Below, one piece after another: positions 40,041-51,824 of a stretch of 64,000 nucleotides of DNA (positions are counted from its first letter, which is position 1; each line of letters begins with the position of its first letter). The notes under the pieces are model-generated. The model worked only from the letters and a program-made list of their open reading frames with translations. It had not been told where the DNA came from and searched no databases. Source of the stretch: Ecdyonurus torrentis (Eukaryota; Arthropoda; Insecta; Ephemeroptera; Heptageniidae); NCBI GenBank assembly GCA_949318235.1, contig OX439137.1:26187299-26251298 (forward strand), in the 5' to 3' direction. The position numbers and the translations under genes were made by a program.

Positions 40041-40814
40041 GTATATATATAGGGATTTTTAGACGTAGTTTCATCTTATTGGTTCAATTAATTGCAACGG
40101 TTGATCACCAGTTTTCTTTGATCTACGCAGTTCTCTTATTAATTTTAATTGAAAGTTAGAAATTTTAAGCTACAAATTTAGGCTAAAATATATTATTATT
40201 TTTATAATCAAAATACTATAAAAATAACAAATTCTAATAAGAAAGCATAATATTCATAAAATATTGCTTTTACTATTTTCTACAGTCGAATTCCTACAAT
40301 TTTTATCTTAAAGAATTTTCACATAATGTATAATTACCTATATATTGGCAGTTCTTTTAAAAAGTGCTAACATTTTTATTTTTTATGATTTTTTAAGACA
40401 AAGATTTTTTTTAGAGCGTGATATTTTCTAAGCTTCAGACTTTATTATTATTATCTCTAAATATTAAATTATAGGATGGGAGGTTTGAATTCTTGACGTC
40501 TTAATATATCATTTAATACTTACGTTTACGCGTTCAGCAGCCGTGGTATGATTTTTGATAATTTTGATGTGTTAAAGATTTTGAAACTATAATTATCGTA
40601 TTAATTTATAATATAAATTTTAGTTGAAGTAAAAAATGAGAAATGAAAATCATCGATAAAAATATTAATCGGGGATGATAAATTTATAGAATTTGCGCAT
40701 TAAAAGCTGATACTGTATTTTATTTTTTCATCAGTCTTTATGAGTAAATCAACCAGCCAGGATATATACAACTTTTTATTTTTCCTGATTGAAATAATAA
40801 TAATTGCTATAAGC

Positions 40815-41117
40815 TATAAAGGTCTCTGCATTCATGTTAAAGTCGACACCATTTTGGATCACTCAATAACAGGGGCTGCATATGAAAATGACTCATTTTA
40901 CTAGTTTAAAAATACTATATAAGCATATTATTATGCAATATTTTTGATAGCATTGCATTAGGTTGAATCAATATCATAAATATGATGTGACATAAAATTA
41001 TAAGAAGAAAAATTAGCCAAATTGCCAAATAAACAAATAAATGAGTAATGTTATTCATTAATACAGTATGAAGTATGCAAGTGCATTAAATATGACGTCA
41101 TGCGCATACACCCTATA
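40815..41117 (-). mobile_element. Family A MITE, copy A4 (inverted)
   Basis: It reads TGCATTCATGTTAAAGTCGA at the left and TGACGTCATGCGCATACACCCTATA at the right, the reverse of A3. TGACGTCA is at 41093-41100. The left terminus is degraded (TATAAAGGTCTC). Confidence 0.85.
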
Positions 41118-41443
41118 GTGCATTTATGTATTTATATGTGTATATTATGATAGTTCTTTAAAATTTCAAATACTTTTTTCTTTACGAACAATTTTTAACG
41201 CATGTAACAGTTACTTTGCTCGTTTATTTATAAATAATAAAAACCGCATAATTATTAATTTTATAAAATTACTTTAATATGTAAAAGGGCTAAAGTCCCC
41301 AACTATAATTGCACATTAAATTACTCGTTTCCGCTAGTTCAATTTATTAAAAGTTATTTAATTTTTTTATGACAAAAAAAAAATTTTGAAAGCTAACTGA
41401 AATATCGGATACAAAGGGTCATGAGTGACAAATTTAATGGTTC

Positions 41444-41447
<4 letters not shown>

Positions 41448-41490
<43 letters not shown>
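41448..41490. repeat. (CT)n microsatellite
   Basis: Perfect CT array. Confidence 0.97.
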
Positions 41491-41495
<5 letters not shown>

Positions 41496-42074
41496 AACAT
41501 TCCCACAATGGAATGCAAGAAAATAAGCAATAGAGTACTTATATATATTTATACAATTTAAAATAGGATATATAAAGTAATCCATTTTAATTTTGTATAT
41601 AATATTTGCAAATTTTTAAATGAGACACGATTTAGATATATTCTTATATACAAAATACTTTATGTTCAATATGATTTAAAAATATAATTTAAAAATATTA
41701 TTCTTGCAAATTTAAATTGTAACGATATAAACATTATATATTTCTGAATATACTAAAACAAAAATTGCAGCATATATTTTGAGAGCTATTAAATTTATTA
41801 TTTTGTAACAATCAAATTTAAAAATATAAATATGATGTAAGAAAAAAAATGAGATGAACCCTGTAATTTGTTAAATTATCGAAGCAATGAGCATTTTAAA
41901 CGTTTTAGATTAAGCCCGTGACTTTGATAAAAAAAAAAAAAATACAAAACTCTGTTTTGATTTTATTTATATATTTTTTACAATAAAAAATTAAACTTGT
42001 TTTTTCTGAATAAGTATTTATTCCTGCAGAATTTTTTTCATGTATATAGAATATCTTTCAAAGCTAAGCTTACC

Positions 42075-42075
<1 letters not shown>

Positions 42076-42105
<30 letters not shown>
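42076..42105. repeat. (GA)n microsatellite
   Basis: Perfect GA array. Confidence 0.95.
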
Positions 42106-42106
<1 letters not shown>

Positions 42107-42209
42107 ATTGAAATTAAATATCCAAAAAGTTGAAATAAATAAAATTTATTTAATTTCTTAGTAAAAACATATGGTAAAACCATTGTAAAACTGTTACAAA
42201 CTATAATAA

Positions 42210-42513
42210 AATAGGGTGTTTGCACATGACGTCATATTAAATGCGCTCTTTGATGCTTTACTGGAGAAAAGAATAACCTTTGCTTATAGCATCATAATAC
42301 AAACGTGGTTTTTGTGCATTTTCTTTGGAAAATTATAATTTTTTCTTATTTTTCTCGCAAACTTGACAAAGTAATTGAACTTCTCCACAGCACCTTCAAA
42401 AATAATGCTAATTTTATAAACTTGCAAAATGAGTCATTATCCCATAACGGCCCATATTATTTAGTACTTACATACATATGGTGCCGACTTTTAAATTAAT
42501 GCAATCACCATTG
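42210..42513 (+). mobile_element. Family A MITE, copy A5
   Basis: Left end ATAGGGTGTTTGCACATGAC. TGACGTCA is at 42227-42234. Shared blocks are AAATGCGCTCTTTGATGC and ATAACGGCCCATATTATT. The right end is decayed (TGCAATCACCA). It lies 11 bp from the TTAA of the family B copy B3. Confidence 0.85.
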
Positions 42514-42528
42514 TTTGGTGCATTTTAA

Positions 42529-42865
42529 GGAATAGACCAGAGAAAAACATGCATTTATATCACAAAACACTTGATGGGATTTACAAAAATAGCATTAATT
42601 AGTTTGTCTCAAAACCCAACAGTAGCCCCGTAGCAGTGATCAGTAAATTCGATTTATGCAACCCGCACAACATTTTCATACTAATTTTTGCATGTTTCTG
42701 ACGTCATAAACATGAATTTTTAACGCAAATTGCATACTTTACAGTATTTTCACGCTCTCTCGTGGGGCTACATTAACATTCTGGTAAAAATTGTCATCAG
42801 TTTTGAAGATCCCATTTTATGTTTATTCATTAAAAAGCACATGTTGTTTTATGTGGTCTATGGCT
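42529..42865 (+). mobile_element. Family B MITE, copy B3 (TTAA target)
   Basis: 337 bp, flanked by TTAA at 42525-42528 and 42866-42869. Ends are GGAATAGACCAGAG and GTGGTCTATGGCT. TGACGTCA is at 42699-42706. Close match to B2 along its full length, including CACGCTCTCTCGTGGGGC. Confidence 0.88.
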
Positions 42866-43164
42866 TTAAGTAATTTGTAGAAGATTTGTAAAATATTAAC
42901 CAATTAAGGCATTGACTAAGAATTAAGAAACATTTAAAAAGCTTATAAATTGAGCTTGAAGATTAGTTTTTAATTAGTTTCATGCCTTTCTTCTAACTAA
43001 TATTATACAGTGTATATGATCCATGTTTCTATAAGAGATATTGAAGTTTTATTTTACAGCATTCCAAGGAAATATTTAAAAAGAAACGGATTGAAAAATC
43101 ATTCACTTTATAGTTTCAATATCTTTATAAAAAAAATACTAAAGTGAAACAACTTTTTTTTTAT

Positions 43165-43335
43165 ATATACATAATATCAGCTAGAGCGCAATTTGCGAGA
43201 TAAAGCAATTTGCGGTTGTCCATACTGAAGTGCAGTGTTTGTTTTAATGTCTTCATCTGCGGCGTTTCTTCATGCATATGCGTCGACCATAGAACTGTGA
43301 AATAGCAAACGTTCACAGGAGCGTGAATTGACCAG
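43165..43335 (-). other. GC-richer island with possible exon
   Basis: On the minus strand an acceptor-like GTTTGCTATTTCACAG (about 43298) is followed by about 45 open codons in one frame (including MHEETPQMKTLKQTL) ending in TAA near 43165. The entry phase would be 1. With base composition this balanced, such a frame is not significant by itself. It might be an alternative terminal exon of the main gene or a relic. Confidence 0.25.
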
Positions 43336-43491
43336 TAATATTTTTATACAGTTTTTATATAATTTCGTTTATAAATGTATTCCATCATAATCTATAATAC
43401 ATGCATGTGAATGTAATGACTAATGATGTTTCATTTTTATTAAAGTAAAATAACGGTCTTCAAAATTTACTCGAATGTATCTCAATGCTTC

Positions 43492-43535
43492 CTAACGGCG
43501 GTGACGTAGCACCAATCAGAGAGGCGTTAGAAAAA
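43492..43535 (+). promoter_or_regulatory. CRE-like and CCAAT-box pair
   Basis: GGTGACGTAGCACCAATCAG places a CRE half-palindrome (TGACGTAG) four to five bases from a CCAAT box (ACCAATCAG), in a CpG-containing patch (TAACGGCGGTGACG). Paired CRE and NF-Y sites are common in animal promoters. No start site was identified, so this is only a candidate. Confidence 0.3.
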
Positions 43536-43799
43536 GGTGTGAAACTTCTAATTGAACATTATTTCTATGGGGAGAAAAAAAGTTTTTTTTTTTTAAGATT
43601 TTTGAAAAACCTGGTGCTGGCAAATTGGTCCTAAAAAAAAAGAAAAGAAAAAAAAAAAAAAAAAGAAAAAGGAATGCTGCTATTGGTATACATGATATAA
43701 TATGGTGCTATTAAACGAGTGTGTTAAGCCAATAATTTTTTAAACAAATTCAATCGCTGGTAAGAAGTATTGTTAGTCTTTAGGTTAATCACGACTGTA

Positions 43800-43947
43800 C
43801 TGTATATACGTAAGATTGTAATACTGTATTATTTTACCATTCAAAAACTCGCGATAAATTTGCAATATGTAAATTCTTAAGAGAAAAACACGCACATATG
43901 AATTTATAAATAATGGTAAACTATTAAATATTATCATATACATAGGA
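43800..43947. mobile_element. Foldback repeat family P, copy P1
   Basis: TATTTTACCATTCAAAAACTCGCG, TTTGCAATATG and GAGAAAAACACG match copies P2 (49764, reverse) and P3 (55060). The outer arms ATATACGTAAGATTGTAATA and TATTATCATATACAT form a degraded inverted repeat. Confidence 0.5.
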
Positions 43948-44743
43948 AAATAGCAATGAATACAAATTTGTCCCTAAAAAGTGTTATATTTTTGTTTTTA
44001 ATACAGCATTAGTTTAAAATTACTCAGATGAGAAAAGTTACTTCTAAAATGTAAGGAAATCCAAAAACTTATTATTTGAAAAGAAATTTTTGATGGTTAT
44101 TATAGGTATTTTATACAAAGTTTTTTATTATTATTTTTTAGGTTTAATAAAAATAATAAAAATGAATAGTTTGCAGACGGTTTTACAGCGTGTTACAGTG
44201 TGTTTAAAATACATTTTAACAATTATATTTTTTAATTTTAATAAACCTTTCTCAGACCACAAATTACACGAAAAGTACATAAAATAACAAGAAAAAATGT
44301 AGAACTGAAATTTGTAGAAAATAATAATAAATTACATCCATTATGCAGCAATAATAGAATACCTATTTTTTATTGTACTTTAAATACCCCCCTCTACGTC
44401 AAATAAACACATTAAAATAGTTATACTGCAGATACTTTAATTGTGAAAGTATTTTTTAAACTAATTTTCAAATAACACACAACAAATAGAGTGAGATTTT
44501 TTTTTTGGTAATTAGACACTATAATTACTAAAGGTCGTTTCAGATAATTAGTACTTAATGACTATAAACTGATACTGAGGTTTTTTTTCAAAGCAATAAA
44601 CAACCGCACTTTTCATCAGTTATATAATGACTTTTCATAGCTTCTGTGCTATGTGGTTTAAATATTTTAAAATATACGTCTCTATAATATATAATAATCT
44701 TTTATTAATTTTGTTGATGCACTGAAAAAAACAAAATGAAAAA

Positions 44744-44768
44744 GGGGGGGGGGGGGAGGAGGAGGAGG
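44744..44768. repeat. Poly-G tract with (GGA)n tail
   Basis: Thirteen Gs followed by AGG trinucleotides; striking in AT-rich sequence. Confidence 0.9.
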
Positions 44769-44924
44769 TAAAATTTATGTTAGAGGATTATTTTGTTCTA
44801 ATCTGTTTATAATGAAAAGCTCTATAGTGGATAATAAAAGATTACAACAAAATATATGTTTATTGTTTATGTATAATTTTCTTGTTTTAACTTTTAAAAG
44901 AAATATTCTTGTGCAGTGTCTCTT

Positions 44925-45030
44925 TCATAGAAAATTGAATTCTACAGTATATTGGCTTATGACCATACAATGCAATCAAATGGAGATTTCAGTTGATGCA
45001 AAACTCCATTTAAAATACATGTTATTTTCT
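44925..45030 (+). repeat. Family G relic, copy G2
   Basis: ATGGAGATTTCAGTTGATGC, AAACTCCATTTAAA and TTCATAGAAAATTGAATTCT align with the interior of G1. The termini could not be placed. Confidence 0.5.
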
Positions 45031-45733
45031 TATATATGCTAATAGAAGTCAAGTAATTTTTATGATAAATACTGTACAAATGCTAAATTTTTACTATAGA
45101 TAATTTGAAATTATACAAGAAGTCATATTTTATTTTACGTACATATTATACTGCATGCATATAAAAAGCACCACAGTTAATATAAATTATGTAATTTAAT
45201 AATCATGCTTCATGTGTGTGTACTGTATAAGTCTTATACTGCGTAAATGTTACTGTTTTAGAATTGAATACAATATATACATAGAGAACGTTGTACACCA
45301 TATATTCGTTATAGTATTCAAGATATTTCAACATAGCATTGATTGAAATTGGGCTATAGCATACATGTATTTATTTTGTACATTTTTCCACTATTTTTTT
45401 CATTATAGAGCATTGACCATTCTCTTGTATTTCTATCGTTTAATTGCCAATTTTATGCTTGTACGAGTATATGAAAGGAAAGCACAAGATGGATAATAAA
45501 ATAATATGCTTGCGATAGCTTTAAACCAAATAAACGTCCATACAGATTTGCCTAAAATGACGGTGTGAAAAATCGTAGAAATTTGCCATCCAAAACATTA
45601 GCTTATATGTTGCTATAATGTTATAGAAATTAAAACAAAACAAAATGCCAATTTAGTGCAAATTAATATCTCAATGCATTAGAAAGTGTTGCCCGATGAA
45701 AATGCTACGGGCATAAAGGATATTGCCCTGTTT

Positions 45734-45790
45734 CACGTGTGCCATTATGTCCTTCTATATAAGCACCCAAACCTAAGACGAACATCAGAC
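45734..45790 (+). promoter_or_regulatory. Candidate pol II core promoter (E-box, TATA, Inr)
   Basis: CACGTG (45734-45739) is followed by CTTCTATATAAGC (TATATAAG at 45756-45763) and ACATCAGACAG. The A of the TCA initiator (45787) lies 31 bp after the first T of the TATA box, the canonical spacing in arthropod promoters. An upstream GCCCG/CGGGC hairpin and higher GC set the segment apart. No open frame follows, and MITE A6 begins 36 bp downstream, so it could be a remnant of a retroelement promoter. Confidence 0.35.
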
Positions 45791-45822
45791 AGAATCTTAT
45801 TATTCATCCTGCTCATAGTATA

Positions 45823-46133
45823 TATAGGGTGTATGCATTCATGTTAAAGTTGGATAACTCAATAATATGGGTCGCATAGGAAAATGAAATAACTCATTTT
45901 TCCAGTTTAAAAACACTATGCAGTATTTTTAAGAGCATTTTGATTCTGTAAATATGTTGAATTAGTATCTCAAGTATGTGAGAAAAATAACAATAAGAAA
46001 AAATTAACCAATTTCTCAAAGAAAATTGCCTTAAATAAACAAAGTTTGTCCTATGCTGAGCAATGTTATTCACTATACTCCAGAATGGCTCCCAAAGCGA
46101 ATTAAATATGACGTCATCCGCATACACCCTATA
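45823..46133 (-). mobile_element. Family A MITE, copy A6 (inverted)
   Basis: Intact TATAGGGTGTATGCATTC and GCATACACCCTATA ends, 311 bp. TGACGTCA is at 46109-46116. It shares ATGTTGAATTAGTATCTCAAG and CTATGCTGAGCAATGTTATT with the family. With A3 it is the best preserved copy. Confidence 0.92.
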
Positions 46134-46149
46134 AGTAAACTACTGTAAC

Positions 46150-46200
46150 CGTAACCATAGTTTTAGTCATAAACCCTGTTAATTCTTTTCCATGCACTAG

Positions 46201-46243
<43 letters not shown>

Positions 46244-46312
46244 GCATTACTTTGAATAACTATTGATGATTATTCCAGTAGCAGAAAACAAGCAGGTTTA
46301 CGAACAGCATTC
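46150..46312. mobile_element. Family F element, copy F3, with internal poly-A
   Basis: GTCATAAACCCTGTTAATTC at the left and CAGGTTTACGAACAGCATTC at the right. AGTAGCAGAAAACAAG matches F2. The centre is a 42-bp poly-A tract (46201-46242). Confidence 0.55.
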
Positions 46313-47239
46313 ACTTAATTAAAAACCTACATTCTTTCAGTGTAAATATATAATTTTTTTAATTTACCTGCCTACTGGTATATAAAATGACTGACACTGA
46401 CTAGATTTTTATTATTATTATTATGATTATTACATTATAACATTATAAAAAAAAGTTGAATATAAAATGCATCAATATAGGCTTAAGGCTACTAAGTTAT
46501 TTAACCATTACATGTCAAAACTTTATAATATAAAAATCTATTTTATATATTAAATTTATATAATTATGAACCTTAATGCATTTTTATTATTATTTCTAAA
46601 TTATACGCAAGCATGGTGGTCTTTTGATGACCGCGTGCTACCATTAGACAGCAGGTGTCAAGAATTCCCACATAATTAATTATAATTTACATCTTCCATA
46701 AGGTTCAATTTTATAACCTAAATGCATTATATTTTAAACTTATTACAATAAGAATTTAATATAAAATTTATTAAGGTTTATTTTACTATTTAAAAATAAT
46801 ATAAAAATAGACTTTAAAAGAATTATTAGATTTAGTAATGTGTATTTTGACATGACTTTGAATTTTTGTCATCACTTTTGTGTTATAATTTATTAATTAT
46901 AATTTTTCTAATTTACTTTTTTTTTTTAATATTATTATTGTTTACTGTTATATATTAATGTTTTGATTTTTTTTTTCACTTGAGGGCTTAAATACGTTAT
47001 ATAGTTTAATTTAAGTTAGCAAAGAGTAACCTGTTTTTTTTTTTACCGTATTAATTATAACAATAATGAAATACAATCCTATACGATGATGATATAAATA
47101 TCTAATGATTGACAGGTCCATATTATATAATTTTCTCCTTTAATTAATGTTAATATTATACACGTTGCAATCTCAAAGGGGGAAAAATTATTCGAGACTT
47201 GATGAGAATTACTCAATCTCACGATGCGTTCAAATTTAT

Positions 47240-47464
47240 TTTTATACTAAGGGCTGTATACTTATAGATTGCTTGTATCTCAAAATTTACAAAGAAAACT
47301 TTCAAACTTTATGATACCATTTGAAAGTTAATAGTAACAGCTATACCTTATAGATGATAAAATTTTCAGAACCTGTGAACATTAGATAAGAGAGGAAATA
47401 ATTATTGAAATTAACATGGACTCTAATTTCAAAAATGATAATTTAAAATCTAACATTGTGACCC

Positions 47465-47501
<37 letters not shown>

Positions 47502-47525
47502 AGTGCGTGCAAAATTTAAGATTTG
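47240..47525 (-). repeat. Family H dispersed repeat, copy H2 (inverted)
   Basis: Reverse complement of H1 over about 280 bp, including GCTTGTATCTCAAAATTTAC and CCATTTGAAAGTTAATAG. The segment next to the CACCAT/ACAATG block has been replaced by poly-T (47468-47495). Confidence 0.65.
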
Positions 47526-49763
47526 TCTTTTTTTACAACTTTTTAGTTAAATCTCGCAGAGTAGCTGATTTCCAGCATTCCAGCCTTAAATTCTCCTTTT
47601 ATTTGATTTTTTATGTATAGCATGGTATAATATGATTAATAACATGAAATTCAGACAAGTGAATAATTTTGAGTTTCAGTAAGCATAAAAATAATGTTAG
47701 AATCGAAACAAAAAATCTAACTAGTTGAGTTTAAGCTGCTTTATTCCCCCATAAGAAAGCATGAGTAACTTAAAGCCGCATGCTACCACCAAAAATATAT
47801 AATTTGGTTAATTTTTTTTTTTTTTTTGGCTCCGAGTTTGTTTATTTTCCGAACCCCCCTTTTGAACGTTTTCTATTTCATTTTTCAATTTGAAAATTTT
47901 TCAATTCTAAAAGTCTTTAAAAAAACTGTTCTTATATTTTTTTAATGTTTTGTAATAAAATGATACAAACAGCATAACCATTCTATGCCATTTTTATTAT
48001 CATGTCTATAATATGTATTACGATTTGCTTGTTTATTGTATTGTACTCTATTATCAGTGTATTGCTCTTTTGCTGAGTATAGAACTAATTTGAATAAAAT
48101 TCAACTTTTTTTTTTCCTTTTATAGCTTAAAATAGTTTAAATTAAATCATAAATAAAAATAATAAAACTACAATTGATTGATTTTAAAGTATCAAAATTT
48201 GTCTTCAAATCATAACAATAAAAAAAAAATATATAAAGCGTAATATTATAAAAGAATGAATAGAAAAGAAAAATATTTAAATTAGCATATTACACTCAAC
48301 GAAGTAACAATATATAATAAACCACTCACAAAAGTATTTTCTCATAAATAATTACATTAAAAGCAAAAGCCTTAAGTCTGAATAATATTAAAAAAAATAA
48401 TAATAACAGTGAAATACATGATAAAGTATTTGTATATTAAAACTTTTATAATAAATTAAAAAGTTGATGACAATAATAAGACGCCCTAAATTTTAATAAA
48501 ATGAATAAAAATAAAAATTATTGCTCATAAAAAGATATTTTTTTCTAGCACTTCTTTTGTTATAAAATACTCATAACTTATTTCCTAAATTTAAATAATA
48601 TTTTATTTGTATATATTTTTTTTTATATACACACCCATTTGGTGTGCCTGTATTTTCTATAACAATGCATTTTACAATGTTGAAATTCTAATTCAACATT
48701 ATTTATTTTGTGATTTCTAAAATAGTCGTGTAATGTATACGCGTATATTTCCACCAAATAAATTTTTAAATAAAAAAAATTTAAGAATTTTATTTTAATC
48801 ATACGTAAAATCTAAATATAGCAATTCTGTTTTTGAAATTGTATACATTACAGTACTAGAAAGATGTAACAGCAAATTTATAATCTTTTTTTTTTTTCTA
48901 TTGTTTTTGTTTTTGTCTTTGTTTTTTATTTTTTCTTGGAGTCAATAAATTGTAAGAAGTTGGCATTTAAATATAATATCCTTAAAGTGATAAAAAATTT
49001 GAACTACCTTGTCAAAATTTTATTTTTTGTTTTGTTTTTATAAAAAAAAAAGTCGTTGAAATCTAAAATGAAAAAAGAAAGAAAAAAATCCTGCCCGATT
49101 AATTAAGATTAAGATTGATCACAAAATCTTTTATTTTTTATTATTATTATTTTTTTATCATCATTATTTTTTATAATGTTGAAGAATTGATTCATGACTT
49201 CTTGTGCTCCATAAATTAAAAAAATCTTTTTTGTTTATACACAAACAACAATGGTTTTGAAGAGAGTCTCTATAACAGCTATTTGTTGTTTTAAAAATTT
49301 ATAACAAGATTTCATTTTCACGAGGTGTCAATATACACTCATTTTTTTAAAATAAATAAAAGTATAGGGAAAGTATTATCATTGTTATAATTATTACATG
49401 CTCCAGTATGTAACATTACACATCTCTTAATTTACAAAATAAAAATACATTAAATCAGAGCATAAAAAAAAAAAAAAAAAAAAATCTAAATTGCATACTT
49501 TCTTTAAAATTTCACTTAAAACTGACATGCAAAACTCTTTACGTGACAATCTTTTAAATATACATAATTTTAGTTTTCGTATTAAATTATTTAATATACA
49601 ATATACTTTCAATTTCTTTACAATATATTTTGCATATAGTAAAGAAGGCACAACAAATAATGATGAAAAATACTGTTAAATCATAAAATATTAAAGTTTT
49701 TAATCCTGTCCTGTGTATATGGAAGTATCAATATCTTCCATGTATGTATTATTAAATAAGATC

Positions 49764-49884
49764 GTATACACGGTTATAATATTTTACCAATGAAATACAA
49801 CACTCGTTTTTCTCATAAGAATAACATTGTAAATTTAGCGCGAGTTTTTGATAGGTAAAATATAAGCATAATCGTGTGTACATA
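49764..49884. mobile_element. Foldback repeat family P, copy P2
   Basis: GTATACACGGTTATAATATTTTACC at the left and GGTAAAATATAAGCATAATCGTGTGTAC at the right are inverted arms. The loop contains CGTTTTTCTCATAAGAATAACA and TTTAGCGCGAG. Confidence 0.6.
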
Positions 49885-50272
49885 GTCAATCTCTTTATCA
49901 AAAACCATCGAATGTTGAATTGAAATCCAATTTATTGCACAATGAAAATATTCTTTCAAGTATATAAACAGCTCTAAAATTTACTATGATACTAAAAGCC
50001 AATAACACGAAAAACAAGCATGAATATTTTAAATATTTGTAACAAAAGTGACTATATTATATTCAAATTGTTAATTGAAAATGTTTATTAACTTAGATGA
50101 AAAGGAAAAAAATCACAATGTTGGAAAATTTAAAAAAATTTGAACTATTTTATTTTATTCTACATAAAAAACACCACATTTATGAATATTTTTCAACGCT
50201 TCTGAAATAATTTTAGTAAAATTGTTATATTACATTCATGATTCAACGTTATAAGCTTATAAGTTTAATATA

Positions 50273-50772
50273 CAGGGTGTCCATAAAGTCTCTGAGGGTG
50301 TTTAGACGTTAATAAAACACATAAGACTCAACGTAAAATAAACTTTTGATACATCAAATTAAAGCTTGAATTATGACAATTTTGAAAATCAAAACATAAA
50401 TGCAATCAGATGATTATTAATCTTGCTGCATCAAAAACCGCAAAAAAGGAGAAAATTGACGTCCGAATTGCACATTTTAACGCTTTCTTCATCTGAAAAA
50501 ACACATACGGATTCAAAATTTGTAAGGTGTCACTCGAATTTTCTGAAACATTACCTCAAGGCATCTCCACATGCTTCCCATTGGTAGCACGACACACGTC
50601 GAGACGAGCCTCTAGCTCGCGCGACACGTTGCGGAGAGTCTGCCGAGTGATGGCCTCGATAGCGGCGGTGATACGCTGCTTCAACTCACGTATGTCACGC
50701 ACTTTCATCTTGAAGACCTAGTCCTTGACGTAGCCCCAGAGATAAAAGTCGGATGGTGTGAGATCAGGAGAC
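50273..50772 (-). repeat. Left arm: inverted copy of the transposon 3' half
   Basis: 500 bp pairing with 51153-51652. On the minus strand it encodes the same C-terminal transposase segment, including the in-frame TAG after GYVKD. It ends GTGGAGATGCCTTGA where the right arm has AGGCCTTGA. The 3' UTR and terminal repeat are also included. Confidence 0.9.
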
Positions 50773-50837
50773 AAGTGCATTGCGTGTTTGTGTGGTAAAG
50801 TAAAAACTGACTAAACGTGTGTTTCTGGGGCACTTAA

Positions 50838-51369
50838 CGTTCAGACACAGCTCGTACGTTTGAACGTGACTGTCCCAAGGTAATTATTTGGTGCGCAGTT
50901 TTGTACGATTGTGTGATCGACCCGTTCTTCTTCCACAAGTCAACTGTCCGCTGGAACAACTACCTGAACATGCTTTAGAATTACGCCATCCCTGGATCAT
51001 CTGCTGTAGGCCCAGACGGAGTGGGGTTACGAGCTCATCTTCATGCAGGACGGAGCGCTCCCACATTGCGCGCACGTTGTCAGAGACGAGCTGGATCAGG
51101 TGTTTCTAGGCAGATGGCTACGTCGTGGTGGACCCATGGCGTGGGCTTCCAGGTCTTCTGATCTCACACCATCCGACTTTTATCTCTGGGGCTACGTCAA
51201 GGACTAGGTCTTCAAGATGAAAGTGCGTGACATACGTGAGTTGAAGCAGCGTATCACCGCCGCTATCGAGGCCATCACTCGGCAGACTCTCCGCAACGTG
51301 TCGCGCGAGCTAGAGGTTCGTCTCGACGTGTGTCGTGCTACCAATGGGAAGCATGTGGAGAGGCCTTGA
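50838..51369 (+). pseudogene. Transposase pseudogene (IS630/Tc1/mariner superfamily, DDE type), C-terminal part
   Basis: Recognisable blocks in order: FERDCPKVIIWCAV, DPFFFHKSTVRWNNYL, then FMQDGALPHC with the second catalytic Asp, LGRWLRRGGPMAW, and SSDLTPSDFYLWGYVKD with the third catalytic acidic residue, then a C-terminal helix region ending RLDVCRATNGK. FMQDGA..PH and SDLTPSDFYLWG are hallmark motifs of arthropod transposases of this type. Breaks: TAG after NML, a frameshift between about 50990 and 51025, and TAG after GYVKD. The N-terminal DNA-binding part and first catalytic Asp are missing. In the surviving frame 36 residues separate the two Asps. It cannot be active. Confidence 0.85.
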
Positions 51370-51652
51370 GGTAATGTTTCAGAAAACTCGAGTGACACCT
51401 TACAAATTTTGAATCTGTATGTGTTTTTTCAGATGAAGAAAGCGTTAAAATGTGCAATTCGGACGTCAATTTTCTCCTTTTTTGCGGTTTTTGATGCAAC
51501 AAGATTAATAATCATCTGACTGCATTTATGTTTTGATTTTCAAAATTGTCATAATTCAAGCTTTAATTTGATGTATCAAAAGTTTATTTTACGTTGAGTC
51601 TTATGTGTTTTATTAACGTCTAAACACCCTCAGAGACTTTATGGACACCCTG
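51153..51652 (+). repeat. Right arm: transposon 3' half
   Basis: 500 bp holding the transposase C-terminus (stop TGA at 51367-51369), a roughly 280-bp 3' region and the terminal repeat. Shares the nonsense codon with the left arm. Confidence 0.9.
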
Positions 51653-51824
51653 TACATTGATGCGTTACCGATAATGAGTTTGTTCGAGACGAGGCTTTAT
51701 TAAAAATTTAACTGCGCGAGAGAAATAATGTGAGAAAATATAATAGTGTATTTAAATATTGTAAATAATTATTGTTCAAGTATAGGTTATTATACATGTA
51801 TAGAAAAAATAGTGTGCGGCTATA

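Larger units (their letters stand above)
50273..51652. mobile_element. Tc1/mariner-superfamily transposon rearranged into a giant inverted repeat
   Basis: The 1380-bp element starts CAGGGTGTCCATAAAGTC, ends with its complement, and is flanked by TA on both sides (50271-50272, 51653-51654), the target site of IS630/Tc1/mariner elements. Bases 50273-50772 are the reverse complement of 51153-51652 with only a few differences, leaving a central 380 bp that occurs once. Both arms encode the C-terminus of a transposase, so the original 5' half has been replaced by an inverted copy of the 3' half. It lies in intron 3 of the membrane-protein gene. The coding GC content is far above that of its surroundings. 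Not autonomous. Confidence 0.92.

Noticed and set aside
44719..44735. CACTGAAAAAAA at 44720 as the end of another copy of element O.
   Set aside because: No partner end or TA-flanked right terminus was found nearby.
50527..50721. Open frames on the strand opposite the transposase arms (for example 50527-50721 and 51204-51398).
   Set aside because: They are antisense shadows of the transposase C-terminus, duplicated because the arms are inverted copies.
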